NCBI GenBank assembly: GCA_964428935.1
Contig: CAYSAG010000116.1
Coordinates: forward strand, 1-14,380
Source: JAADHY01 sp964428935
Lineage (GTDB): Bacteria > Planctomycetota > Planctomycetia > Planctomycetales > Planctomycetaceae
Reading direction: 5' to 3'
DNA length: 14,380 bases
The position numbers were made by a program, and so were the translations under genes. Within the stretch, counting starts at the first letter, position 1. Every line of letters starts with the position of its first letter. The notes beneath the pieces were generated by a model. It saw only the letters and a program-made list of their open reading frames with translations, did no database searches and was not told the DNA's origin. Positions 6,928 through 13,585 of this stretch are shown one piece after another.

Positions 6928-6959
6928 GAGCCGACCCGGCCGGGTCTGCCGGGCGGCTC
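6928..6959 (+). promoter_or_regulatory. Nested inverted repeat behind BMC-H2 (possible RNA structure)
   Basis: Outer arms GAGCC (6928-6932) and GGCTC (6955-6959) enclose a perfect 14-base palindrome GACCCGGCCGGGTC (6933-6946), which can fold as a 5-base-pair stem with a GGCC loop. It begins two bases after the BMC-H2 stop. There is no T tract. Its core GACC(C)GGCC(G)GGTC closely matches the element behind BMC-H1. A position between highly expressed shell genes and enzyme genes suggests transcript stabilisation or partial attenuation, which is inference. Confidence 0.4.
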
Positions 6960-6999
6960 GTCGTCCCATGAACCGCTCACGGAAGGGAGGTCCGCGGCA

Positions 7000-8196
7000 A
7001 TGAAAATCCTGGTGGCCAATCTGGGTTCGACCAGCTTCAAGTTCCGGCTGTTCGACGTCGACTCCGGGCAGCAGCTCGCTCGCGGCAGCATCGACCGAAT
7101 CGGCCAAGCCGAGAGCACCTGCCGCGTGCAAATCGGCCACTACGAAGCCGAACAGAAGCGGCACGTGCCGGACCACGCCGAGGCCGTGCGAATTTGTCTG
7201 GAGCAGTTGACGTCACCCGAGACGGGCTGTCTGCGTTCGGCCGACGACGTAGCCGGCATTGGTTTCAAGGCGGTGTTTGCCGGCAAGTGGAGCGGCGTCC
7301 GGCTGGTCGACGAGCAGTTGTTGCAGGCCATGGAGGAACTGGCCGACGTCGCGCCGGCTCACAACCCGCCTTACGTTCGGGCCATGCGGCAACTGCGCGA
7401 GGCGTTCCCGAACATTCCCATGGTGGCCGCGCTGGAGACGGCCTTTCACGAAACCATTCCTCCCGAGCTGCGAGCGTACGCGGTCCCGTACCAGTGGCAG
7501 CAGGAGTACGGCATTCAGCGGTGGGGCTTTCACGGAGCCAGTCACCGTTACATCGGTCAGCGGACGGCCGAGCTGCTCGGACGGAACGACCTGCGCGTCA
7601 TTTCGTGTCACCTGGGCGGCAGCAGCTCGCTGTGTGCCATGAAGGCCGGACGCTCGGTGGCCAACAGCCTGGGCATGAGTCCGCAGACAGGACTGCCTCA
7701 CAACAACCGAGTCGGCGACTTCGACCCGTTCGCCTTACCCGTTCTGATGCGGGCCACGGGCAAGTCGCTGGAGGAACTGCTGGAGGACCTGGCGTCTCGC
7801 AGCGGGTTGTTGGGCTTGAGCGGTCTGAGCGGCGACGTGCGGGACTTGGAAAAGGCGGCAGCCGAAGGCCACGAGCGGGCCGAGCTGGCGCTGCGCGTGT
7901 TTGTGGCGTCGATTCGGCAATACCTGGGCGCCTACCTAGCGGTGCTTGGTGGCGCGGACGTCGTCGTGTTCACCGGCGGCATTGGCGAAAACAGTGTTCG
8001 GATTCGCCGCGAGGTGTGCCAGAACATGGAGTGGGCTGGCATCCAGTTGGACGAACAACGGAACGCGACGGCTAACGGTGAGTGCCGCATTTCGTCCGAC
8101 GGCAGCCGTGTCCAGGTGTGGGTCATTCCGACGAACGAGGAGCTGGTCGTCGCGCGACAAACGGCTGAGTTGATTCGAGCGGGAAGCGGTCGGTAG
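7000..8196 (+). CDS. Acetate/propionate kinase family protein (acyl-phosphate kinase of the BMC)
   Basis: 398 aa, full length for AckA. Expected role: acyl-phosphate (lactyl- or acetyl-phosphate from PduL) plus ADP to acid plus ATP. ASKHA-fold motifs: LVANLGSTSFKF (4-15, Asn7), APAHNPPYV (118-126, His121), RWGFHGASHRYI (174-185, His178), VISCHLGGSSSLCAM (200-214), NNRVGDFDP (235-243, Arg237), VVFTGGIGENS (322-332) and PTNEELV (378-384, Glu380). Two catalytic positions differ from Methanosarcina AckA: the Arg91 site (HRVVHGG) reads FKAVFAG with Lys90, and the Asp148 site reads ALETAFH with Glu146. I see no encapsulation peptide at either end. GGGAGG lies nine bases before ATG 7000. It sits between the BMC-H pair and the first BMC-P. 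The family is certain; the exact substrate is not. Confidence 0.9.
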   Translation: MKILVANLGSTSFKFRLFDVDSGQQLARGSIDRIGQAESTCRVQIGHYEAEQKRHVPDHAEAVRICLEQLTSPETGCLRSADDVAGIGFKAVFAGKWSGVRLVDEQLLQAMEELADVAPAHNPPYVRAMRQLREAFPNIPMVAALETAFHETIPPELRAYAVPYQWQQEYGIQRWGFHGASHRYIGQRTAELLGRNDLRVISCHLGGSSSLCAMKAGRSVANSLGMSPQTGLPHNNRVGDFDPFALPVLMRATGKSLEELLEDLASRSGLLGLSGLSGDVRDLEKAAAEGHERAELALRVFVASIRQYLGAYLAVLGGADVVVFTGGIGENSVRIRREVCQNMEWAGIQLDEQRNATANGECRISSDGSRVQVWVIPTNEELVVARQTAELIRAGSGR

Positions 8197-8266
8197 GCCG
8201 TCGGCTGGAAGCGGCCGAGCCGGCAGGTCACCGCGGCACCGTCGCACAAGAAAAGGCAACCGAGCC

Positions 8267-8620
8267 ATGTTCATTGGCCGAGTGAAAGGGAGTTTGGTGG
8301 CAACGCAGAAGGTCGAGACGATGGTTGGCCAAAAGCTGCTCATCGTCGAGCCTCTACGAATCTACGAAGAGGAGCGGCCGGTTTTGCGGCCCACGGGACG
8401 CACTTTTGTCGCCGTCGACACGGTGGGCGCCGGCGAGGGCGAGGTGGTCCTGTGCGTGCAGGGGTCGAGTTCCCGTTACACGCCGCAGACAAAGCAGCTG
8501 CCGGTCGACACGGCCATTGTGGGAATTGTCGACCGCGTGCAGGTTGGGGAGCAGGCGGTGTTCGACGCACGCAAGGGCGACCTGGCGGCTCAGCCAGACG
8601 GCACGCCGCCGGCAACGTAG
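8267..8620 (+). CDS. BMC-P shell protein 1 (EutN/CcmL family pentamer)
   Basis: 117 aa. Pentameric vertex protein that closes the corners of the shell. The family opening MFIGRVKGSLVATQKVETMVGQKLLIVEPL is plain (first strand plus the G-x-KLLIVEP strand), followed by VAVDTVGAGEGEVVLCVQGSSSR (48-70), the conserved loop at the five-fold axis, and DTAIVGIVDRVQV (80-92). A tail of about 20 residues (ARKGDLAAQPDGTPPAT) goes beyond the usual fold and is polar. ATG 8267 has AAAAGG 10-15 bases upstream, a weak site. It is the first of three BMC-P genes in the operon and the one closest to the EutN/CcmL consensus. Confidence 0.95.
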   Translation: MFIGRVKGSLVATQKVETMVGQKLLIVEPLRIYEEERPVLRPTGRTFVAVDTVGAGEGEVVLCVQGSSSRYTPQTKQLPVDTAIVGIVDRVQVGEQAVFDARKGDLAAQPDGTPPAT

Positions 8621-8806
8621 CTCCGACCGGCACGGCGCGGAGCAGCGGTGCGCTGGGCGATCCGACGGGGCAGACTGCTCCTCGACGGACGGTCGACCGT
8701 CGGCCGCAACGGACGGACGAAAAAAACGCCTGGTCGAGCGACACCGACGACTGGAACTCGACCAGGACGGGCCGACGACGCGGGAAGGCAGAGGAGGAAC
8801 GGGAGG

Positions 8807-9325
8807 ATGTCCGGTCACGACGAAAACGCGGGTCAACCCGGGCGGCAGTTCGTCCAAATCGATTCGGCGCGGCTCCGGGCGGTGCAGACAATCTGTTTGG
8901 CACTCGCCGCGGGCGTGCTGTTGTTCGGGGGGATTTTGTTGGGCACGAACGCGGTCGAGACGAGCCTGTCTGCCGCGAGCGCGTTGGCGTACGTTTTTGC
9001 CGCCATTCCGCTGGCCAGCGTCGCCGTGGCGCTTGTTGTGCCGGAGGTGGCGGCGTCGTCCGCACTGACAGGGCTGGAGCAGCGTTCCGAGGCCGAGCGG
9101 AGAGACGCTCTGCTCAACGCCTTCCAAACGCGGACGATTGTTCGTTACGCGGTGTTGGAAAGCGGAGCGTTTGTGGGCTTGTTCGGAGCTCTGCTGACGC
9201 GGCACGTGTTGCCGGTCGTTGCGGCGGCCGTACCGTTGCTCCTGATGTTCCTGTTGTTTCCGACCGAGGCCAGCGCGAACCGGTGGCTGAGGGACAAGCA
9301 GGAGCTGCAACAGCTTGGGCCGTGA
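8807..9325 (+). CDS. Small integral membrane protein of unknown function within the BMC operon
   Basis: 172 aa. ATG 8807 is chosen because GAGGAGGAAC lies just before it, although the frame opens earlier. Four membrane helices are likely at about 26-46 (VQTICLALAAGVLLFGGILLG), 57-78, 114-131 (YAVLESGAFVGLFGALLT) and 134-151. The polar loop between helices 2 and 3 (90-112) is charged and ends in FQTRTIVRYAVLESGAF, a motif seen in small hypothetical membrane proteins. The last ~20 residues (RWLRDKQELQQLGP) are polar. No transport or enzyme signature is visible. It lies 186 bases after BMC-P1 and 160 bases before the dehydrogenase, on the same strand. It could be a membrane partner of the pathway (for example lactate or acid handling), but nothing in the sequence shows that. 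Confidence 0.8.
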   Translation: MSGHDENAGQPGRQFVQIDSARLRAVQTICLALAAGVLLFGGILLGTNAVETSLSAASALAYVFAAIPLASVAVALVVPEVAASSALTGLEQRSEAERRDALLNAFQTRTIVRYAVLESGAFVGLFGALLTRHVLPVVAAAVPLLLMFLLFPTEASANRWLRDKQELQQLGP

Positions 9326-9472
9326 ATCGCTGCGGGACCGTCGATCCAGCAGACAGCCGACGCAAACTCTTGGACGTGGCTGACACGAAACAACCGACAA
9401 AGACCTCCGACAGAACGCCCGACGGCAAACAGAGTGCAGAGACAACGAGTCCGGCTAGGTAGGAAATGAGAC

Positions 9473-9478
9473 GGGAGG
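9473..9478 (+). promoter_or_regulatory. Ribosome binding site that fixes the dehydrogenase start
   Basis: GGGAGG ends seven bases before the ATG at 9486 but only one base before the ATG at 9480. Normal spacing is 5-9 bases, so the second ATG should be the real start. The encapsulation helix is intact in either case. Confidence 0.7.
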
Positions 9479-9485
9479 CATGACG

Positions 9486-10910
9486 ATGGTGACGGCGTCA
9501 GAAGAAACCATTCGAGCCGTGGTTCAGGAAGTCTTGGCTCAGCTTCAGCGGGCTGGAGCGGCCGGGACCGTCCGGACCGGCGACGGTCAGTGGGGCGTGT
9601 TCCAGAGCGTGGACGACGCGGTGGCGGCGGCTGGCGAGGCTTTCCAGCGGCTCCGTTCGGCCACCCTGGAAACTCGCGAGAAAATCGTTGCGTGCGTCAA
9701 ACGAATCTGTGAAGAGCAGGCCGAGGAGTTGGGACGGGCCGAGCTGGAGGAGACTCGAATCGGCCGGCTCGACCACAAAATCGAAAAGCTGCAAATTGTG
9801 AAGCTGGTGCCGGGGGTCGAGTTTCTTCGGACGGAGGCCCAGAGCGGTGACCACGGTCTGACGGTGACCGAGTACGCTCCTTTCGGCGTCATTGGTACCA
9901 TTACGCCCGTGACCCACTCCCTGCCGACGCTGGCCGGCAACGTCATCAGCATGGTGGCCGCGGGCAACACGCTGGTTGTGAACCCGCACCCCAGCGGCGC
10001 TCGGATTGCTTGCGAGGGAGTCCGGCGGTTCAACCAGGCCATTTACGAAGAGACCGGCCTGGAAAACGTGGTGACCATCATCGAACAACCCACAATCGAG
10101 ACGGCTCAGCAAATCTTTGAGCACCCCGGCGTGCGGCTGCTGTGTGTCACGGGCGGACCGGGGGTGGCTCGAGCGGCTCTGGCCAGCCGCAAGCGAGCGA
10201 TCGTGGCCGGCCCGGGCAACCCACCGGTGGTGGTCGACGAGACGGCCGACATCGACAACGCGGCTCAGTGCATTGTCCGTGGAGCGGCCTACGACAACAA
10301 CCTGCTGTGCATCGGCGAGAAAGAAGTCTTCGCTGTTTGCAAGGTGTTCGACTCGCTGCTGGACGCGGTGGGACGCCACGGGGGCTACCGGCTGACGTCG
10401 GAGCAAATCGAAAAGCTGACGCAGGTGGCCTTTTCGCCGCCACAAAAGCCCGGCGGACACCCGGTGCTGAACCGCGAGCTGGTCGGGAAAGATCCGGCTG
10501 TGCTGGCGGAGCGAATTGGCGTGCAGGTGCCGCCCGGGACACAAATCCTTTACGGCGAAACGGACACGTCCAACCCGTTCGTGTCCGAAGAGCAAATGAT
10601 GCCGTTCATTCCGTTTGTCCGTTGCCGAGACGCGGACGAGGCCATCGAGCTGGCAAAAGAGTACGAACACAACTTCCGGCACACGGCCATCATTCACTCG
10701 CGCAACGTGCGCAACATGACTCGCATGGGTCGCCTGCTGGACACGACGCTGTTCATCAAGAACGGGCCGTGCATGGCCGGCCTGGGGCTGGGCGGCGAGG
10801 GTTACCTGTCCTACAGCATTGCCACGCCCACCGGTGAAGGCGTGACGAATCCGTTGACCTTTACGCGCGTCCGACGGTGCGTCATGGTCGACGACTTGCG
10901 AATTGTGTGA
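9486..10910 (+). CDS. CoA-acylating aldehyde dehydrogenase (PduP-like, encapsulated)
   Basis: 474 aa. Oxidises an aldehyde with NAD+ and CoA to acyl-CoA in the lumen; in PV compartments the substrate is L-lactaldehyde, giving lactyl-CoA. Two ATGs compete: 9480 lies only one base after GGGAGG (9473-9478), whereas 9486 is seven bases away, so 9486 is preferred. Residues 5-22 (SEETIRAVVQEVLAQLQR) form an encapsulation helix, followed by a Gly/Thr linker. Then come YAPFGVIGTITPVTHSLPT (130-148), the cofactor-binding VVNPHPSGAR (164-173), VTGGPGVARAAL (221-232), and the catalytic cysteine Cys275 in AYDNNLLCIGEKEVF. EEQMMPFIPFV and the nearby GLGGEGYLSYSIATPTGEGVT are late family motifs. Length and motifs match PduP/EutE. 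It is followed after 193 bases by BMC-P2. Confidence 0.95.
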   Translation: MVTASEETIRAVVQEVLAQLQRAGAAGTVRTGDGQWGVFQSVDDAVAAAGEAFQRLRSATLETREKIVACVKRICEEQAEELGRAELEETRIGRLDHKIEKLQIVKLVPGVEFLRTEAQSGDHGLTVTEYAPFGVIGTITPVTHSLPTLAGNVISMVAAGNTLVVNPHPSGARIACEGVRRFNQAIYEETGLENVVTIIEQPTIETAQQIFEHPGVRLLCVTGGPGVARAALASRKRAIVAGPGNPPVVVDETADIDNAAQCIVRGAAYDNNLLCIGEKEVFAVCKVFDSLLDAVGRHGGYRLTSEQIEKLTQVAFSPPQKPGGHPVLNRELVGKDPAVLAERIGVQVPPGTQILYGETDTSNPFVSEEQMMPFIPFVRCRDADEAIELAKEYEHNFRHTAIIHSRNVRNMTRMGRLLDTTLFIKNGPCMAGLGLGGEGYLSYSIATPTGEGVTNPLTFTRVRRCVMVDDLRIV

Positions 10911-11103
10911 GCCGACGGCTGTCGGTCGGACGATGTCGCCGGGCGGACACGCGGTGCGACCGGCTGACGGCGGACAGGCCACGTCGGCAAGAGCTTTGGC
11001 CAGACCGACGGCGAGACGGCGAGCGCGGGAACAAGGAACGAGCCGGCAAACCGGCCGCTGGGGTGTGGTCGGAGCGGTCGGGTCGCCGAGGAGGAGCAGC
11101 AAG

Positions 11104-11412
11104 GTGCAGATCGGTCGAGTCATTGGAAAAGCGACGGCCACGGTCAAGCACCCGGACCTGCACGGCTGGAAGTTGCTGCTGGTCCAACCGCTGGCGTCCG
11201 ACGGCTCGGACGACGGCGACCCGCTGCTGGCCCTGGACCAGCTTGGGGCAGGCTTGGGAGACCTGACAATCATCAGCAGCGACGGCGCCTCGGTTCGGAA
11301 AATGGTCGGGTCCAATACCTGTCCGGCGCGGTGGGCGGTAATCGGAATCGCCGACCGCTCACGCTGGTCGCGAGGTGAAGCAAAAGGACGTCAGCTCGAC
11401 ACAACGCCATGA
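11104..11412 (+). CDS. BMC-P shell protein 2 (EutN/CcmL family pentamer), GTG start
   Basis: 102 aa. Begins at GTG 11104, seven bases after GAGGAGGAG (11088-11096); the frame is open further upstream, but the family fold begins exactly here with MQIGRVIGKATATVKHPDLHGWKLLLVQPL (first residue read as Met). DPLLALDQLGAGLGDLTIISSDGASVRK (residues 40-67) gives the central strands and the vertex loop, and ARWAVIGIADRSRW ends the fold. Pentameric vertex protein of the shell. The stop overlaps the next start in ATGA (11409-11412), so this gene and the 232-aa protein are probably translationally coupled. It differs clearly from BMC-P1 and BMC-P3, so the three may not be interchangeable. Confidence 0.93.
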   Translation: MQIGRVIGKATATVKHPDLHGWKLLLVQPLASDGSDDGDPLLALDQLGAGLGDLTIISSDGASVRKMVGSNTCPARWAVIGIADRSRWSRGEAKGRQLDTTP

Positions 11413-12107
11413 CGGTCGACTCGAATTTGGTGGACAGGATTGTCGCGAAGGTTCTGGCTGCGTTGCAGGCCGACGGGCCGGCGAGTCCAGCCAGTGCGCC
11501 CTCGGTGGCGGCCGCCGCTGAGGCTCCGGCCCCGAGCGGCTCGCAACGCGAGAACGGCGTCGTCCGTTTGACGGAGTCGGTCGTCACGGCGTCGGTGTTG
11601 GAAGAGCGAGCGTCGGGAGCCAAGCGGGTCGTCGTGGCCCGAACGGCTGTGCTGACGCCGTCGGCGTGGGACTTCGTGCGGGCTCGCGGCATTTCCCTCT
11701 GCCGGGACGACGGCGGCTTGGCGGGCTCCTCGTCGAACCGCGCTCGGTGGCTGGTGGTCCAAGTCGGCTCGCTGCCCGAAGCTCAGCGAGCAGCCCGGGA
11801 CGCGCTGACGGACTTCGCGGACGGTGCGGAGCTCACCAGCGTCGACTGCGTCAACCGGGCTGCGGAACAGGCCGCGCAAGCCGTCGCCGCCGCCAGACGG
11901 GTGGTGGTGCTTGCCCGCGAAGCCGAACGCGTCGCGTGTCTGGCCAACCGGAACTCGTCGGTCCGAGCGGCCGTCGTTTGGCAGGCCGCTCGCATTCCGA
12001 CGGTCCGCCAATCGCTGGATCCAAACGTGTGGGTGGTCGATCCGTCGGGCCGGACTTACTTCGAGCTGAAGAACCTGTTGAAGAAGCTCGTGGCCGGAGG
12101 TTTCTGA
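11409..12107 (+). CDS. Predicted BMC cargo protein, encapsulation peptide plus degenerate RpiB/EutQ-like regions
   Basis: 232 aa, function unknown. Residues 5-20 (SNLVDRIVAKVLAALQ) match the encapsulation helices of PduL and the dehydrogenase, followed by a 30-residue Ala/Pro/Ser linker (21-50), so lumen targeting is likely. Residues 73-99 (RVVVARTAVLTPSAWDFVRARGISL) resemble the TPxA-x-D-x-x-x-x-x-G-I segment seen in EutQ/EutT-associated sequences. Residues 164-227, including VACLANRNSSVRAAVV (175-190) and LDPNVWVVDPSGR (203-215), resemble the RpiB/LacAB sugar-phosphate isomerase pattern (A-N-K-x-x-G-I-R-A-A and N-V-L), but Lys and Gly of that pattern are replaced and the catalytic Cys is absent or not recognisable. 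ATG overlaps the stop of BMC-P2, and BMC-P3 begins three bases after its stop. A role in core assembly or a lost isomerase activity are both inference. Confidence 0.8.
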   Translation: MTVDSNLVDRIVAKVLAALQADGPASPASAPSVAAAAEAPAPSGSQRENGVVRLTESVVTASVLEERASGAKRVVVARTAVLTPSAWDFVRARGISLCRDDGGLAGSSSNRARWLVVQVGSLPEAQRAARDALTDFADGAELTSVDCVNRAAEQAAQAVAAARRVVVLAREAERVACLANRNSSVRAAVVWQAARIPTVRQSLDPNVWVVDPSGRTYFELKNLLKKLVAGGF

Positions 12108-12110
12108 GCC

Positions 12111-12425
12111 ATGCGAATCATGGAAGTGATCGGCAGCGTGACGTTGTCGCGCTGGCACGAAAGCCTGACCGGAGCGGCTTGGCGAATTGCCGTGCCGCTG
12201 TCGCGAGCGGGCTTGAAGGACCGGCGTCAGGGACGCGGCGAGCCGGTGGTGGTGTACGACGAACTGAATCCGAGCAACGGGGCGCTGATTGGCGTGACCG
12301 AAGGAACCGAAGCAGCCGCTCCGTTCTACCCCGACCAGAAACCAATCGACGCGTACAACGCAGCGATTTTGGACACGCTGGAAGTGGAGGGTGTAAAAGT
12401 GCAAGGACGTGCGGACGCCGGGTGA
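12111..12425 (+). CDS. BMC-P shell protein 3 (EutN/CcmL family pentamer, divergent)
   Basis: 104 aa. The opening MRIMEVIGSVTLSRWHESLTGAAWRIAVPL follows the EutN/CcmL first strands, with Ile-Ala-Val-Pro-Leu where the others have the LLLVQPL strand. VVVYDELNPSNGALIGVTEGTEAAAPFYP (46-74) is the vertex loop region, and KPIDAYNAAILDTLEV (76-91) corresponds to the closing D-x-A-I-x-x-x-x-x-V strand. The tail VKVQGRADAG is short. GGAGG (12096-12100) lies ten bases before ATG 12111; a second in-frame ATG at 12120 is too far. It is three bases after the 232-aa protein, forming a tight BMC-P2 / cargo / BMC-P3 block. It is the most divergent of the three vertex proteins in sequence. Confidence 0.93.
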   Translation: MRIMEVIGSVTLSRWHESLTGAAWRIAVPLSRAGLKDRRQGRGEPVVVYDELNPSNGALIGVTEGTEAAAPFYPDQKPIDAYNAAILDTLEVEGVKVQGRADAG

Positions 12426-12597
12426 GCCGCTCAGCGCGGTGTGGTCGTCTACAGGCCAACGTCTCCGCGGCTTCCGACCGGCGGAGCGAAAGTGGCTCGG
12501 CTCAACTCGAACACACAGCAGGAATTTGGTCCGACGATCGGACGGCCGAACAAAGCGTCTTGGCGAATCGGTAACGAGCAAAGACAAGGAAACGGTC

Positions 12598-13506
12598 ATG
12601 GTCAGTCATTGGGATCCGGCCATTCACAACCGTGAGCTGAAAGAGCAGATTTGTGAGATTGGTCGCCGAATCTACAACCGCGGCTTTGCGGCCGCGAACG
12701 ACGGAAACATTTCGGTGCGCGTCAGCGACAACGTCGTCCTGTGCACGCCAACCATGATTTGCAAGGGCTTCATGACGCCCGACGACATTTGCGCTGTCGA
12801 CATGGAAGGCAACCAGATTGCCGGCAAGCGGAAGCGGACCAGCGAAATTCTGCTCCATCTGACAATCATGAAGCACCGACCGGACGTGAAGGCCGTCGTT
12901 CACTGCCACCCGCCTCACGTCACGGCCTTTTCGGTGGCCGGCGAGCCGATCCCTCAGTGCGTGTTGCCCGAAGTGGAAATCTTCATGGGTGAAATTCCGA
13001 TTGCACCGTACGCCACGCCGGGCACCGAAGAGTTCGCGAACACCGTCTTGCCGTTCCTGAAAGGCACGAACACGATCGTGTTGAAAAACCACGGGACGGT
13101 GAGTTTCGACAAGAGTTTAGAAGAAGCCTACTGGAAAACGGAAATTCTGGACGCCTACTGCCGCATTTTGTTGCTGGCCCGACAGTTGGGACGAATCGAG
13201 TACTTTGGTGAAAACGAAATCCGCGAACTGCTTGAGCTGAAGCAGCGGCTCGGTTTCGACGACCCGCGTTTTCACGCCGAGAACTGCGACCTTTGCGGCA
13301 ACAGCGCCTTTCGGGAAGGGTACAAAGAGAAGCTTCCCGAGCCACAGGCTTTTCCTCCACCACCGTCCTACTCATGCCGTTTCAGGCAGAACGGTCAGCA
13401 GACGATGCAAACAGCCGGAACAGCGAACGTGGCCGACGCCGATTTGGAACCGCTCGTCCAGGCCATCACCGACCAAGTGCTGGCGGCATTGAACGGCGGT
13501 CGGTGA
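12598..13506 (+). CDS. Class II (zinc) aldolase with C-terminal encapsulation peptide
   Basis: 302 aa. Cleaves L-fuculose-1-phosphate or L-rhamnulose-1-phosphate to DHAP and L-lactaldehyde, the entry step of PV microcompartments. The fold matches FucA: NDGNISVRVSDNVVLCTP (34-51), TSEILLHL with Glu83, VVHCHPPHVTAF with zinc ligands His102 and His104, and LKNHGTVSF with His165. The FucA-type core ends near 220. It is followed by a Cys pair (NCDLCGN, 229-235), a Pro-rich linker (249-258), and residues 281-299 (ADLEPLVQAITDQVLAALN), a C-terminal encapsulation helix. ATG 12598 has AAGGAA six bases before it; the frame is open back to 12409 but that extension is foreign to the family. It follows BMC-P3 after 172 bases. 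Confidence 0.95.
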   Translation: MVSHWDPAIHNRELKEQICEIGRRIYNRGFAAANDGNISVRVSDNVVLCTPTMICKGFMTPDDICAVDMEGNQIAGKRKRTSEILLHLTIMKHRPDVKAVVHCHPPHVTAFSVAGEPIPQCVLPEVEIFMGEIPIAPYATPGTEEFANTVLPFLKGTNTIVLKNHGTVSFDKSLEEAYWKTEILDAYCRILLLARQLGRIEYFGENEIRELLELKQRLGFDDPRFHAENCDLCGNSAFREGYKEKLPEPQAFPPPPSYSCRFRQNGQQTMQTAGTANVADADLEPLVQAITDQVLAALNGGR

Positions 13507-13585
13507 CACGTTCCGGTCGTGCCGAGGTGTCGGTTGCGGCCGCCACGCTCAACAGGGCCTTGGGCTTGACGGGAGTCGATGTCCA

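Noticed and set aside
8620..8643. Stem GCTCCG/CGGAGC after BMC-P1 as a terminator
   Set aside because: 12-base loop, no T tract, and comparable short stems occur by chance throughout this GC-rich sequence.
10911..10926. Hairpin CCGAC-GGCT-GTCGG after the dehydrogenase as a terminator
   Set aside because: There is no T tract, the stem is only five base pairs, and the operon continues on the same strand.
10903..11103. 67-residue N-terminal extension of BMC-P2
   Set aside because: The EutN/CcmL fold begins exactly at the GTG at 11104, which follows GAGGAGGAG at normal spacing; the extension overlaps the dehydrogenase end.
9498..11315. 605-aa minus-strand open frame antisense to the dehydrogenase
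   Set aside because: It mirrors a gene with full family motifs on the plus strand, has no recognisable domain, and long antisense frames are expected in GC-rich coding DNA.
12409..12597. 63-residue N-terminal extension of the aldolase
   Set aside because: The extension is Arg/Ser-rich and foreign to the family, overlaps the end of BMC-P3, and the ATG at 12598 has a well-placed AAGGAA.
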